A stretch of 64,000 bases of DNA from Hydractinia symbiolongicarpus (GCF_029227915.1 NC_079889.1:620001-684000), one strand, 5' to 3'. Positions 37,297 through 50,688 are shown, numbered from the stretch's first letter. Program-made: numbers and translations. Notes: generated by a model not told the origin, from the sequence alone.

Positions 37297-40200
37297 ATAT
37301 GTCATTGGGAGGGTATTTTCATCTTCTTCTTTTTAACTTACTAGCGGAAAGATCTTCGACCTAAGAGAGAAAAGATTTGTTGAAACTAGTTGATACTTTT
37401 TGAGATTTCCATTGTTTTTTTTATTAAGAAGGGACAATAAATGGATTATGCGATGCAATATAGACAATCGACATGGTTTCTGTATGTCGTGTGTGACCAA
37501 TGACATCAATATTGAATCTTAAAATTGGTCATTCATTTATCTAATCTGGCTCTACTCTATAAATTCAGTCTTTACAGCTTATTCAGAAGTAAAAGCCACA
37601 CAGGTCGAAATAATTCCTTGATATATAGTCTTCGTATTCACTGTCATATCCAGGGCGTCTATCTGACATTAGAGTAGGGCCTGGAAACGAAGTAGATATA
37701 TTAGATTCTTTAAAAGAGGGATAGTAACGGACATTAAGCGTTAATATTAAAACCAATCGAATAAGGAAAGAACTTTTTTATTTCATTTTCGAACGAGTTC
37801 TTAGAGAAAGAAAACTTCAGAATCAGAAGGAAAGTAATAATTTTGTCATAAGGATTTTTTAAATCGATAACCAGTAATCTTCTAATTTTTGCACAGTAAA
37901 AAATATAATTTTTTTTCAAGCACATCGAAAAAACGGTACAACCTACAGTTTTAAACAATATCGGACGGCGTGAAAGAGAAAAAGAGCCCTGGAGACGAGG
38001 TTGATAAATCATGTTTTTTTGTTGTTGTTTTTTTCGCGCGTAATTTCTTTACTTGACTTCTTCTTGCAGCTTCGTGCACTAGCAATCAACTTTATTAATG
38101 CAAAATAAAGTATTTCGTAGCGAAAGAACAAACTTGAGGGAGTATTTACTTCAAAAAAATTTGGTTTGAAAATCCGTTAGGAAAGTTTTGCATGGTTTCT
38201 GATATTACAATATTTATTTATTTATTTATGCTATTTCATACTATATTTTTATGGCATATAATGATAACATAAAAACACAGATAACTTTTTAATACTTGCC
38301 TAATTAGACGAACAGATATCTTTTCATCAAAATTTAATTTAGGTAAAAAAGACACTAAAACTACAATTACGGTTTAAATTCAATAATAATTCACCCTAGA
38401 ATTAGATTATTGGTTAGGCTTCTTTAAAACTTTGTGTACGATAATTTAAGCCCCAGGTTCTTGTTTCTTCTCTTACGTAGAGAAAAGCTTTGAAAATATG
38501 AAAACGTGACCCAAGAAGACATTAGCGGTGTCATCTACGCAATCGCGATTTCGTTACCATAACAACTGATTTTTATTGTTATTTTACAATGACTATATCT
38601 TACCTGTTTTGCACGAATCAGGAAAAAAAACAATCATGGGAGATCATCTTCGTGGAAACCATGTTTACTTTAAGGAAATTGACCTCACAAAAACATCTTT
38701 GAAAATTCAATTCACAAAACACATTTGTGTTAATTTAAATAAGACGGCTTCCAATTAAGTCGGCATTATCAATTTCATGCGGAAATTTAGTCCCTCCTTC
38801 GCAGAGATTATAGTTTCCAGCTAACTATTTCTTTTCATATATGAAATGTGTTTAAACACTAACTTAGGAAAAGTCCATTTACTTGACATTTATCCTTAAT
38901 ACATTCGTCTATTGTAGAAATGTTCAAGATTATATATAATGCAAAAAAGCACAGCGGAGAAGAGGAGGGATTGTATTCCATTAGGTCACGTGCAACTTAT
39001 TTGTAATCGGTCGGGAATTAGGATTTCATAGCGATGATAGTGGATGCAAAAAAGTTTGTTTACATGAAATCGTGCACAGAGAAAAAGATGAAGAAAATTT
39101 GTTTATCTTTGTAACTTAGAAGATTGGAAACTAAATGCACTTTACCATGATTGGTTAATGGCTTAAAGGAAGAAAAGTTTGTGTTATTGATCGTATTACC
39201 TAAAAAAATAGTTTCATAGTCTGTTAGTAAGTGATGTAGCTACCTAATGTGCATTTTTTGATAAATTTAAATCTTCATTGGGTTGGTCCCATATTTAATT
39301 TTTTGATGACCCAGGCATGGTCATGGTTCACTGAAAAATTCTCATACCTCACATGGGCTTTTTTAACGCCAAGGTTTAATTACAAAACGCTGTTAAGGGA
39401 AGGTGAATGGCGTGGATAAGACAAAAAATAATTCTTTTTACTGTTAAATATATTGTTGTATAAAAATTGGAGAATATTCGTCAAAAATAAGAGAAAATTC
39501 TTTACATTAATTTTGACACAGAAGTTGAAAAATTGTCAGAGTTAGGCCACTTCACCTAAATGCTGATTCACCGAAGCAGTTAGTCATGACAATTTTAGCT
39601 ACGATATGTCACCGACAAAATACTGGATAAAGTGATGTCCCTATTCTGAAATTAAATTACTCGACAAGTTAAAAATAGATCCCTACTACATGAAGATTAC
39701 ATGTTCATTATAAGTTTGTATTTCAGCAGAGCGATACAAACCAACAGCCAGTCTTTTGTGATTTAGACAAGTATTTTTTTTTTAAACTCTTCTTCGTTTT
39801 TGTGGAAGAAAACATTGTTTCGTTTTTCCAAGACTTTTAATGTTTTTATTTAATCACAATCACTTTCACATATTTTCGTTAATTAATAGATTTCATATAA
39901 TTAGTTGCAGGCAGACTGTCGCCTTTTTGTAACCTTTGTTCCCAGGTCGTCTTGCCAGGGTATCGTAATGCTATGTGCAAGGGAGACTGTTGCCGAAGCG
40001 TATTATAGTTGTTAGAATTTTTAAACAAGAATTGTTCTTGCTGAAAAAAGTCATTTTTTTGAAAGGAGGGGTAGGAATACCGTAAAACGTTACAAATATT
40101 CTAAATTCTCTTGTGTTCTTTGGAAGTTTAAAATGTCGTTTTTTTAAGTGGCTTATTTGTTGCCATGGGTGTTTATTTAAACTGTAATACACTGAACAAG

Positions 40201-40745
40201 AAAATATGTGTTGCGTCTCTTGCATAAGAAAATGATAAATCTTTTTTTTAAATGTTCAAATGTTTTGCATAAAATCTTTGAGTATTATGCCATGTTATAA
40301 AGTCGACAAAAATGCTTGATTCAAACCAAACAGACCGTCGATATAACTTGCTTTACACTCTAGGTTCTGCTTAAAAATTATGTCATTGATGAGAGTTTTT
40401 TCTAACCGCAAGAGGTCAGGATTTAATATGGTCTCCACAAATCGTTTAAAGATCATTTTGTCAATTATTGTGTTCGACGGTTTGTTGCTCAATGTTTACA
40501 AAGAATTCTATTCTAAACTATCACATTTTCGATAGGTTGTTTCTACGACTGCCTATTTTAATTAATTAAAAGCATGCTGGGATGGAAAATGTAGGTACAA
40601 TAAAGTATGGCAACCTGTCTTTCCTTTCAGCACTCTCAATAAACCTGTCTAAATAACATTTAAAAGTTGCATGTGTTAACTAAATTTGTACGACTTCTTA
40701 TTAGATTTACAAAAAAATAAAAACGTCTCTTTATCATAAATAACC

Positions 40746-43700
40746 ATGAAGCCTACAGACGAGGAAAAAATTGAACGAAACGATGAAACTGAAACACTAC
40801 AACCTAAGAGCAAAAAGAAACAACAGAGTGCTTTTAAAAGATATTTCCCATGGTGCATCTGTGCAACAAGTTTTTGTGTGCAGTTCTTTGTGTTAGGATT
40901 CTACAAATCTTTCGGTCCTGTTTATGTACAATTGCTTGAAGATGAACCAGAAGGCTTGGGAGGAGGCCCTCTTGCAACATGTGAGTATTTCTGGTGTAAT
41001 ATTTATTGTTTGTTGTGTCAATCCACTTCTTAACCATATAAAACATAAGAAAATATAAGCAAGAGTAAAAGAGTAAACATTCTTGTAATCCATGTTTCAT
41101 TCCTTTAGTTTCATGCTTTATTAACATCTCTTCAGATATAATTCTTTAATGTTTGTTCTTTTCAATACAGCATGGGTAGCCTCGTTATCAATCTGCACGT
41201 CATATCTCAGCACACCAATCTCGTTTGAAGTCATCCGCCGTATAAAATTTCGTTCCAGCATGTTGTTAGGCGCTTGCCTGTCTGGTATAGGCTTACTAAT
41301 TTCCGCGTACGCCGACAGCGTATACGTGTTATATGTCACATTCGGATTATTATTTGGTATCGGAAGCAGTTTATGCTACAGTGCTTCACTACTTATCCTT
41401 CCACAGTATTTCTCAAAGAATTGGTCACTAGCTCATGGTATAGCTCTAGCCGGAAATGGTCTCGGTGGGATGGGTCTATCACCAGCCAATGGTAAATTGC
41501 TTGCTTCAGTCGGGTTTAGAAACGGGTTTAAGGTATGTATAGTTGTTGTGTTAGACAAAAAAAATCGACATAGGAGTAAGAAACTTAAAAGATTTTTTAA
41601 AGATTTTTCATATTTTGTTGTAATTCTATACCATCGTTAACGCCCCCCCCCCCCGCCACCGCCCCCGCCCCCGCCCCCTTTTTGTCCTAAACGTTAAAAA
41701 TTACTACTGGTGCATCACTAGCGTCTTATTGTGTGAGTATAACGCAAGTGATTCACAAGCTGAAAAGCGACGTCAGGAGGAGAGAGATTGAGATAATGCG
41801 CCTTCAATACATTCCTGTTACGAGATGAAAGGACAAGGTTTGTATGAAGTAATCACGCTTCTCCGTTTTAGATTATGGCTGCTGTATCATTTAGCGTATT
41901 ATTCACATGTGGTTTAATTTATCAAACACCTCCAGAGAAGAATCCTGAAGAAGAGGACGAAGAGGAAGATGAAGAAGAAGAAAACGAAAGCTTGGAAGGA
42001 GAGGAGAAAGAAGAAACAGAAGTAACACTAGCTGATGAGTTAAAAGCTGTAGATGAGGAGATTTATCGTCATCCAACAATTTGGAAAAATAAGCCATTGT
42101 TGATATTTCTTTTATCTACCTATTTGTTGAATTTTGGATACTATGTACCGTACGTTCATCTGGTAAGTTTTGTTAATTATATTTCGAGGAGCTAGAAATT
42201 AATTGTGTATGACAAACAAATGGTTAAAAAGTTCAAATAAGTGTGACTTAAAAATTCAGAGCGATCAACTTTTATCTTGCATTAACCTTGGAGCATTAAC
42301 AGACGATTTCTTTTTGGAGTTACGTTCTCGAATGTACCCGTGCAATAAATATACCCAAACTGTTTTTCATTGCATGGTTAAAATGGTTAAAACAATACCA
42401 CGCAGGAGTAGGGGATCAAAGGTTCTGCCTGCCTAATTTAAAGATATTTCATGACAAAATAAGGGTTTTAGCAAATAACTGGGTAGCCATAAAGCTGAGC
42501 AGTTGAGGTTCCTAATAACTTAGCTGGTATTTTTTGCTTATTTATCTGTAACGGTCAAATGTAATCTAAAATTTACCTCTACACTTCAAGGGATTGAGCC
42601 GATTTTTAATTATAATTTGTAAGCAAGTAAAAAACTCAAATGGAACCCTACATTTTACGCGGGGTAAAGGGGAAGAACATATTTTTGGTATTTCCTAGGT
42701 CCTATACCCCTAGACACTAGGATCACCAGGTCATATTTTGCTGAGCAGAATAAATGAAAATCCACTTTCTATGCTCCTCCCTGTACAAGTAAAATCACTC
42801 CCTGCATAAGTGAATTCATTAAAGGATCAGTTTGAAGATAGGATTAAAAAATGGTCCAAATTGGATAGTTTGTGCTTATGTCAGCATTTCTGTGTTGAAT
42901 TTTATAAAAATGCAGTATACATTTTAAAAGTATGTAACTATTTAAAAAAGGAGAGAAAGAGTTGTTATGAAAGAACGTGATGATTTTCTATATAACGGAT
43001 TGCCATTAAAGAATTATGTCAATGAGTATTTGCTTAGTCAGCACATTTTTAGGTTATTTGTGCGAGCTTCCCGAGTGAATATAGAAGCTGTGTTTTCCAC
43101 TGCTATGTGATATCTCTCTATTTATGAAAGTAAATTACTTTTTTGCAGGTTAAGTTATCAATCGATGTTGGTGTATCTAAAGATAATGCTAATCTCTTAC
43201 CTGGTTTGCTTTCTCTGGCGCAATCTGTTGGTAAAGTGTTCATTGGTAAAGTCTTTTCATACGGCAGCGTCAATCGTATATTGGCATATCAACTGAGTTT
43301 AATAGCTTTGAGTATAGCTACGACATTTGTACCGGTGCTGAAAACATTTCCATTGTTAATCACATACGCTGTAGCGTTTGGATTTTCCGACGGGTGTGGT
43401 CAAGCGACAAATATGATAATCATTGGTGATTTGGCGGGAAAAGAGTTACTTCCTAAGGCTTATAGTACCTTTCTAGTGTGCTCAGCTTCAGCGTTTGTTG
43501 TTGGGCCCCCGATTGCGGGTGAGTTTTTTTAATACTATTTATTAACAACCTTGTTTCTAAGGATATCTCTAATGGAAAAGACCTAGGATCGAGATTGCTT
43601 TGTGAGTTTTACGAAGAAGCCATTATGATAAATTATTATGTCGTTCATCCAAATACAACAATTAAAAAAAAATATTACCTTATCAATAAATAAAAGATTT

Positions 43701-45006
43701 CGAACCCAGTGTCCATGAAGTTTTACAACATTTTCGTAATTCTGAATCTACACAATTTGGTGTATGCCTCACATGAAGCCATGTATCACACAGAGATGTG
43801 TGGCAAAAACAAATTCAAAATACCACATCTTTAAGTCTTCACACCCTGCTAGTCAACGATATATTAAAAAAGCTTTTTTTTATCCTTTTATTAATATTGT
43901 CTGGTTGATTTCAAAAACTTTTTTGTTTTGGTGTCTAGGTGCTGTTTACTCTGCCACTGGCGAGTACTCCATCGCCTTTTTCATGTGTGGAGCAATGGCG
44001 TTTTCCTCCGCTTTGCTGTTGTTTGTAGTTACATGTATGAGAGATGAAGAACAGTTTGCTTACAAACAACGAAGAAAGGTAGAAGTAAAGGAAGATAGAA
44101 AGAAAAGAGAAGAACAAAAAAAATTAGGTAATACATTTATATTGAAGGGTTTGAAGAGTTGATGCTGTGACGTTTGGTTATCATCAAAGGGGTGTGGCAA
44201 ATTAAATATTTCTTGTTCGGCAACTCGTGTATCTCAAAACCATTCCTGATGACTTTCTTTCCAGCAAAGTATGATTTGTTCATTTCGTTCTTCCGATTTT
44301 GGAAAGGAACAAGAAGTTTTAGGAACGGCCTTGTACTGCATTTTTATATAAGGCGGGGCTACCATTAGTCGATTCCATGTTACAGGACACGAAAAATGTT
44401 TAAATGAATGTTATGCTTTCTCGTATTTGCTTATTCTGCAATTTATAAATATATGTGTTCTGCATTTTATCATGTATGTAGTTTGTATTTATCAGCGGCG
44501 TATTAGCATCTTGTTAGCAATTCTGCAGATGAAATGCAATAGTGGGTTAAAAAAGTAAAAACAAACAAGTTAAAATAAAGCAAAAGCTCTTCGGTATAAA
44601 ACCATCATCAGTGCATATAAATAATTAACTAAATCATAACTGACTAATTTTACTAATACAAAAGTTGTTTTTACGTTTTCTGCAATTTTCAGATAAGGAG
44701 AGAGGAAAGGATTCAGGTATCGATTTAACAGCAACAGACAACAACGGAAACAAATCAGGCAAGGAACGGCAAGGCGAGCAGCCGTACATTGGTAAAAGCC
44801 GTGACCGCTTACATTACCGTGGTGGGGCCGCACGAAATGCATCGTTTAAAAAATCGCAAGATTTTAATAAAGCAATGTTGACACGTAGCTGGCATAGTAT
44901 CGATTTTAAACCGAGAAAAGCTGTAACAAAAAGTCGAGAAAGTGTTAGGAGCAGAGCAAGTAATAAAAATCACGAACTCAAAGAAATAAGAACCATAAAA
45001 GAGTAA
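40746..45006 (+). CDS. major-facilitator transporter, SLC16 (monocarboxylate transporter)-like
   Basis: Exons 40746-40980, 41171-41532, 41872-42162, 43149-43518, 43939-44127 and 44693-45006 join in phase by GT-AG introns to 1,761 bases (586 residues). The first hydrophobic segment is CICATSFCVQFFVLGFYKSF (about 37-56), like helix 1 of MCT-type carriers. Helices 2-6 follow, with GSSLCYSASLLILPQYFSKN and ALAGNGLGGMG, which resembles the R/K-rich-loop and helix-5 region of the family. A very acidic cytoplasmic loop (EEEDEEEDEEEENE) separates the halves, then six more helices (LLSTYLLNFGYYVPYVHLV; FGFSDGCGQATNMIIIGDL). The C-tail is basic and polar. The family carries monocarboxylates or related small acids across the plasma membrane; the substrate cannot be told here. 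Start chosen at the first in-frame ATG. Confidence 0.85.
41641..41682. repeat. poly-C / GC-rich tract
   Basis: A run of 13 C is followed by (GCCCCC)n-like repeats in an otherwise AT-rich intron of the transporter gene. Such a C-run can form i-motif or G-quadruplex structures on the two strands (inference). Confidence 0.9.
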
Positions 45007-45115
45007 ATATGACAAATGCAACACCTGTGTTAATAGTTGTAAATTTTTAGGCTGAAAACAGGGTGAATTTTTATCAAAGAGAGGTGTTGACCATGAAAAT
45101 GTCTCTTGGCTGCAC

Positions 45116-45121
45116 AATAAA
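45116..45121 (+). terminator. poly(A) signal of the transporter gene
   Basis: AATAAA lies 110 bases after the stop at 45006. Confidence 0.6.
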
Positions 45122-47460
45122 TATTTGGTGACAAATCCGGTATTATGGTTGTATGCAGGAATCAGAACTGGTGTTCAAGCCTTCATGTTTAACGGACGCA
45201 AAACAAATTTAATATGCAGCCGAAATATCCATTCGTTTTATCGACAGAAAAGCAAGACAGTTCTTCTGCACTCCGCGCGAGTACATTTTTGTTAAAATGT
45301 TTTACCAGATTTTCTTGCCAGAATGTTTATGATAGGTGTACAAAAGCTGTAAAATTTATATTCTATATATTGGTTATAAGTTTTGAAACTTTTTATGCGC
45401 ATGCGCTTTGTATCAGATTTATAAATAGTTTGTGTCTTAGAGTTTTTAATACTATCGATCTGGTCCTGAAATTGAACAACGTGTCGCTTTTGCATAACAA
45501 TCTGGTCCTGAAATCAAACACTTTTGGTAGGATAGTTATACCATTAATTGATTACAAATTTTCTTGCGTAAATGCTAAATATATGAATATGCTTTTTTAA
45601 AATTTGAAAATCTCTTTTTTGAGTTTACTTTTGACTTGAAGTTTACAGAAGTTGTATATTTTTCAAGAATAACTTTCTTTTACTTTGACTGTGAAAATAT
45701 TTGAGAATTTTGTTTCTTAATTTTTACTGTTTTAATTGTATTGTAAAGTGCAATTTTTTGTCATGTATTTTTTATTCCTGTAAAACTATCTGAGCAACTA
45801 TCCAACAGCAACTCAAACACACCAAACTCGGGGACAGCAAAGCTTAAAGGAAACCCGAGGTATGAAATGATGATTGACTTATATAAAAGAGCTTAAAATA
45901 AGTCTCTATATTATAAGTCCAACATCATTTTATACTTTAAGTTTTCTTTAAGAAGTTCTTGTGGCGGCGATCCCGGCTTTCGATGGTTTGTTATGTTAAC
46001 AAGACGCTTTTTTCCTCTTGGAGGCAGAAATACTCGATAACAAGAATAGTCTAACAGCGCGTGTTAGGTTTTAATCAAAATTAGAGATTTTGTTCAAATG
46101 TACCCGCGCTAACAAAAAGGTTCGTGAGAATTTTGCGCTATAGCGAGAAATGCAGTCAAGTGGAAACCAGTCTTAATAACATGATAAAGAAATAAATCAA
46201 GATCCAAGACTTCAACAATGGAATCGTTATCAGGACCAATTAACTGGGAGTATGCCCTTTTTTTCCCTTTCCCCTTTCCCCTTAGCTTAGATTGCTTCGA
46301 AAACACTGTTTTATTCATTCTAGTACAGTAAACTTTAGAATTATAAATGTATTTCCAAAAAGTCACAGCAACTTTTAAAACAAATCCGTCAAACCTCTCA
46401 AGTTCTGTAAAAATTTTTTTTTAGGTCTGCAGAAAACTTGCCTGAGCACCCCGCAATAACTCAACCCCACACTCTTTTCACTTTTTTCTCCGCTCATTTC
46501 TCATTTCCAGTTGCTTTGAACTTTGTCAAGAATAGCTCCGGCACACGAAAAAATATATATTCTTTTAAGCAGGACAATAATAAAATGGTAGCTAGAGTAC
46601 TGAATATCATCAACACATAGCTGGAAATGTGTATGGTGTAAAGAAGTTTAACAGTGAATTTTAATTTCAAAAGTGTCATTGTTGTTAGAATATGTTGGGT
46701 ACAGGTCATGCTTTTTTTCTATTTTTCGCTGAAAAAGCAAGGTCATTTAAGACCGTATTGTGTAATTTGGACAAGGAATCGCCCCCTGGTAAATCTCCAC
46801 CGATTGCGATTTACCAGGAGGCGACTCCTGCCCCTGGTAAATCACCATTCATTTTCACTATTTCACATAACGAATAAGCTTGTTGATTGTCGTTTTAACG
46901 TATTTGTAACATCGTTATTGCTTTAATGATAAACGTGATAACAGCTCCAAATAATAACTGTAGCCAAGAAACTCCGGTTAAACGAGAGTAATTTTATAAA
47001 GGAAAATTTTAATTATTTCACTAAAAAAATTGTTTTGACAATCAGGTATCTCTATTATTGATTTATTGTTTTGTAACTCGCCTTATTTACTTATAAAACT
47101 GATTCGACGACATATGTAACTGATTCTTTAGCAGAAAAACTAAAGTTGCGGTCTTTCTTCATTTACCTAGCGGACTTAACCCTATTTGCCCCCCTGCTAT
47201 AATGACCCCTCCTACGTGGGATAAGGGGGCTGTTAAGTAACGAAATTAAAGTATATTGAAATAGCTTTTTTACGCGATAAAGTAGCTGTTAACGTAAAGG
47301 GCAAGCCGAAGTTTTGCATTTTCGTGAAATTTCCACTTTTCATCCAAGCATTAGAGAGGTATAGTTACGCAGTTGACTTGGAACTAACAAGTTAAGATTG
47401 TTATTGCATAAGAACCCATTAACTCTTTCCTAGACGGCTACTGTCAAGTTATTATATATA
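45122..47460. other. intergenic region, transporter to Helitron cluster
   Basis: No supported gene. The only structures noted are an inverted repeat at 46779-46825 and a C-rich patch near 47190. A 128-codon open frame at 45214-45600 has no recognisable motif and lies in the likely 3' flank. Confidence 0.45.
46779..46825. repeat. inverted repeat with a third direct copy
   Basis: TCGCCCCCTGGTAAATC and its near-exact complement GATTTACCAGGAGGCGA flank a 13-base spacer. A further CCTGCCCCTGGTAAATCA follows at about 46827-46844. Confidence 0.8.
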
Positions 47461-47462
47461 CA

Positions 47463-48360
47463 CTAGTCGTTACCCGAGGAAAATCCACGGAGCCACCGGT
47501 CAGCAAATTACCTCTTCTGCAGTGGAACTAGAATAAAGATTTTTTTGAACCAATTAATAATATATTAACATAAACCAACCTAGAATTTACAATATAAAAC
47601 ACAAATGACTAAAGACATTATACGTGGAAAGATAACACTTTGAACATTGAAAGGGTGACATTACAATACGAAACGACATATAACTAATATTGATTTAACA
47701 GTACATTTAGATGCAATCGTAAATTGAAGCTCTATTCGCCAACGCAAAGTCATTGAGATTAATATCCCTATCTAGCGTCGATCTAGAACCCCGAACACAT
47801 CGAATTGTCGACCGTAGCAACGAGAAACATATCTTTGTTCGTATGACATTCGTCGCTAAAGATACCGGAATGGACCGTTTTTCAGCAATCATATCGACTA
47901 AGCGTTTAAAAAAGGCTTTGCACTCATCGCCCATCGCACCATTTGTCGCGAATACAAGAGGTGTAAAGGAACCATTCTCCACTTGAAGTACGCGCTCGTT
48001 ATACTGCTTCTTCTTTTCCGTTTCGTTTTTCTGGAAGGTTCTGCTTATTTCCATATCCCTGTACCTCTGAGCGTAGGCATTGAATACCCTTATGTCTAAA
48101 AATACTCTTTGGTCAGGAATCCAGAAACTGCGTGCACTCACATCCAGTCTTGATTCATTTCCGTCGTTTGCCATGCGTTGTTGGAATCTTTCGCCATTGA
48201 TTTCAAGAAGACTCGGCTCTACTCTTACATCTTTACATACTTCCTTGAGAAGGTCTGCAGTTATGTTGCGAATCTCGTTGTGTCGAAGTGTGACTAGTCC
48301 ACCCTTTTTACATGACAATGCATCGTTTGAAGAGACAGAACAAGGCTTTTACTATAGAGA
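47463..48360 (-). mobile_element. Helitron carrying a captured open reading frame (898 bp)
   Basis: On the minus strand it starts TCTCTATAGTAAAAGCC at 48360. It ends with a GTGGATTTTCC hairpin remnant, GGGTAACGA and CTAG at 47463-47466, with T following. The interior is a 203-codon open frame (47707-48318) that is foreign to the other Helitron copies here. The 5' end is joined directly to the CTAG of the next unit. Confidence 0.7.
47707..48318 (-). pseudogene. transposable-element protein C-terminal fragment inside the Helitron
   Basis: The frame is open for 203 codons but has no ATG at its head. It begins within ALSCKKGGLVTLRHNEIR, a zinc-knuckle-like H/C pattern often found after reverse-transcriptase regions of invertebrate retroelement proteins. 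RLDVSARSFW and VFLDIRVFNA follow (an acidic D...D-x-R layout like PD-(D/E)XK nucleases, inference), then VLQVENGSFTPLVFATNGAMG and a C-terminal RGSRSTLDRD. This block recurs in my knowledge of cnidarian transposon proteins, but the exact family is not certain. It is a fragment without start or upstream domains. Confidence 0.6.
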
Positions 48361-49039
48361 CTAGTCGGTTACCAGTGGAGTAATTCACAGGTTCGCCTGT
48401 CCTTTATATACTGCATCGCGTGTGCAATTGTTAAATGTTCTGACGTTACGGCGCGACGTTAATATTACTACTTTAACGTCAATATTTTACCTTAAATTAA
48501 TGAAGCTATTACAGTGCACTTAAAACTTTGAGGCTAAATAACTTAAAAACGAGGTGGTGACGTCAGTCATTTTTTACCGCGTGGGTAACTAGAAACCACT
48601 TGGGACCAATTCGAGTAAGTTTCCAAAACCCGGGTCTCCGAATCCGTTTCGGAATGGACGGGTTGATGACGTGATAAAAAAACCTTCAAACTCCAATATC
48701 TCTGCAACCGTTCGTCAAAGCTACATGATCCTATACATTTTCTTGATCAGCGTTTTATTATCTATACGATAAAGGCAACATGTTTACAAATTTCTAAAAA
48801 ATTTTTTTTGTTTTTTTCCACGTCTTCAAAATTTTTGATCCCTCATATCTCCTTAGGCGGTCATTAAAACATATGATCCTATACATTATTTTAATCAGCG
48901 TTTCAACCTCTACACATTACAGGCAACGAATAAACTAAATTTTGCCAATTTTTTTTTGACATCAGCAAAAAATCTAAAACACCCTATTTTTTCATTGTCC
49001 TTCTGCCTAAGTGGATTTTCCACAGGCTTTATTGACTAG
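48361..49039 (+). mobile_element. Helitron-like unit with 3'-type ends on both sides (679 bp)
   Basis: The right end (plus) has GTGGATTTTCCAC, GGCTTTATTGA and CTAG|T at 49036-49040, and most of the body is an inverted homologue of the Helitron at 19857-20513. The left end, read on minus, is also a 3' end (hairpin remnant, GGTAACCGA, CTAG at 48361-48364). The expected TC 5' end is absent, which suggests one element inserted in, or recombined with, another. Confidence 0.7.
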
Positions 49040-49479
49040 TTAGAGCTGAAGATATGGATTTTAATAAGATCTTTGTGTGTATGAATTATCACGAAGTGTT
49101 TTATGCTTCTGAATGATTCTCAACGGCATGACGTGCACTTGAATGGAACACAAAACCATAATCAAAGTTGCTGACGTATCAAGAACCTAACAATCAAATG
49201 AATTACAATTAAATGAATGAATGATCCATCAAATGTTTCAATCTTTGTAATTAGTTTAATAGCTATACTGTCGGTATCAACAAAACAACAGAGGTGATAC
49301 TGAGGTCATCTAGAATATACAATTTGATAACACTCGTATCAGAGCCCAACCCCATCTTGAAGTTAACAACTCAGAAAACGCTTTTAAGCAACTGGATACG
49401 AAATGAGGCTCAAATGTACAATCCCACAGTTTACATTTTTTGAAAAGTAATCATAGAGGTTATCTTGTTCTGAAGGAGT

Positions 49480-49558
49480 TCAACCTCGTCCCCAGGTCTC
49501 TTTTTCTCTTTCTGACAATCTCCCCGCCCAGAGATAAGAGCCCTGGGGATGAGGTTGG
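49480..49558. repeat. fold-back element, CAACCTCG family, copy 4
   Basis: TCAACCTCGTCCCCAGG on the left is mirrored by CCCTGGGGATGAGGTTGG on the right. Confidence 0.8.
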
Positions 49559-49756
49559 AAGGAGTCTAATATCATGAGCTCTGTTTTGAAATTTGTAGCT
49601 AACGCATGTACGGTGGATTTTATGTTTTTCTGTTACCGAAAAATATAGAATTATCAAAAAGTGTAATCGCAAGTAAAACAGCCTGAGAATTAGGTTGGGT
49701 TTCAAAGAGCTTTAATTAAAGTCACTACATATAATACTGAGCTGAAGGCGAAGTTT

Positions 49757-49857
49757 TTTTAAGCTTAGTTCACACTGCGTTAATATCTCAGTAATGTAAA
49801 CCGCAATCGTTTAGCTCACTGAAAAATAAACTAGGTATGAACCGAGCTTTAAGAACA
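49757..49857. repeat. small fold-back with AAGCTYRGTTCAYAC ends
   Basis: AAGCTTAGTTCACACTGCG at the left is mirrored by CTAGGTATGAACCGAGCTTT at the right. A near-identical end, AGCTCAGTTCACACTG, occurs alone at about 15353. Confidence 0.6.
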
Positions 49858-50620
49858 TCTCGAAAACAGTCAAAGAATCATAAAACAGATTTTTTTAAGT
49901 TTTTACATACCCGCTAATATTGCGTGATTACAACCTATTACAGCCACATCCCTCTGTAGTCTGTAGTCTTTGCAAATATTGAAATATTGTTGTGGAAATT
50001 TTGTAAGACAAAATGGGAAAAACACTTGAAATAAAGCAAGTTGGATTTTCTTTCTTTTTCAAAAAATTGATGATTTAAAGAGCTTTTCAATTCTTCGCCT
50101 ATTCTAAGAATGTGTCACATTTACCTCGCTAAATCGTTAAATCATTAATGAATTACTTCGTTTAATACGCGTGACCATAAAGTGACGTGCAAGAAAGATA
50201 TTAGCAATTAAAGTCCAATTAAGTGCTTCAGTTCAAAGTATTTGACAAATTGAACTTCGCAAGATGGTTTCCTGAACTTCATTACTGGAATTTCTGCGGT
50301 TTTAAATCAGAAGCGGAAAACGATTTTGTTTGTCATTTCAGACATACATGCAATGTCAAGACATTATCTCAAAAAAAGGAATGTTTTCCATGAAATTTTC
50401 ATATTTCTTAACAACTCTTCTAAGATTTCAGCTTGACCCCCTACGGTTGGGCCAAGTGTTTTAATATGTTAAGAAAACACATCCTCAATGCAACTTTTTG
50501 AAAAAAAAAAGGAAAAGTTAATTTCATCTTAAATATTATTTTTTACAACATATACACAGATTTTCGTTTTTCTACATTAATCTTTATTATGTCCTTATAG
50601 GCTTAATTCTCCATCCCATT

Positions 50621-50688
50621 AGTGCATTGTGGGGATCTTAAGTGCATTATGGGAATCTTTAGTGCATTGTGGAAATTTTTATTGCACA
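50621..50688. repeat. 20-bp tandem repeat, about 3.4 copies
   Basis: Units of the form AGTGCATTGTGGGGATCTTA recur three times with a 20-base step and a partial fourth (ATTGCACAT). Confidence 0.85.

Larger units (their letters stand above)
34173..40740. other. intergenic region, REC8-like to transporter
   Basis: No supported gene. It holds two adjacent fold-back elements (36163-36363), a half-element (37987-38007) and a 26-bp minisatellite (37068-37296). Short open frames here have no recognisable motifs. Confidence 0.5.

Noticed and set aside
37137-37364. 75-codon open frame with repeated peptide
   Set aside because: It lies in the 26-bp minisatellite, whose unit is not a multiple of three, so the peptide pattern does not repeat as a protein would.
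45214-45600. 128-codon open frame after the transporter gene
   Set aside because: It lies beyond the poly(A) signal, with no motif, composition like the surrounding AT-rich DNA and no splice support.
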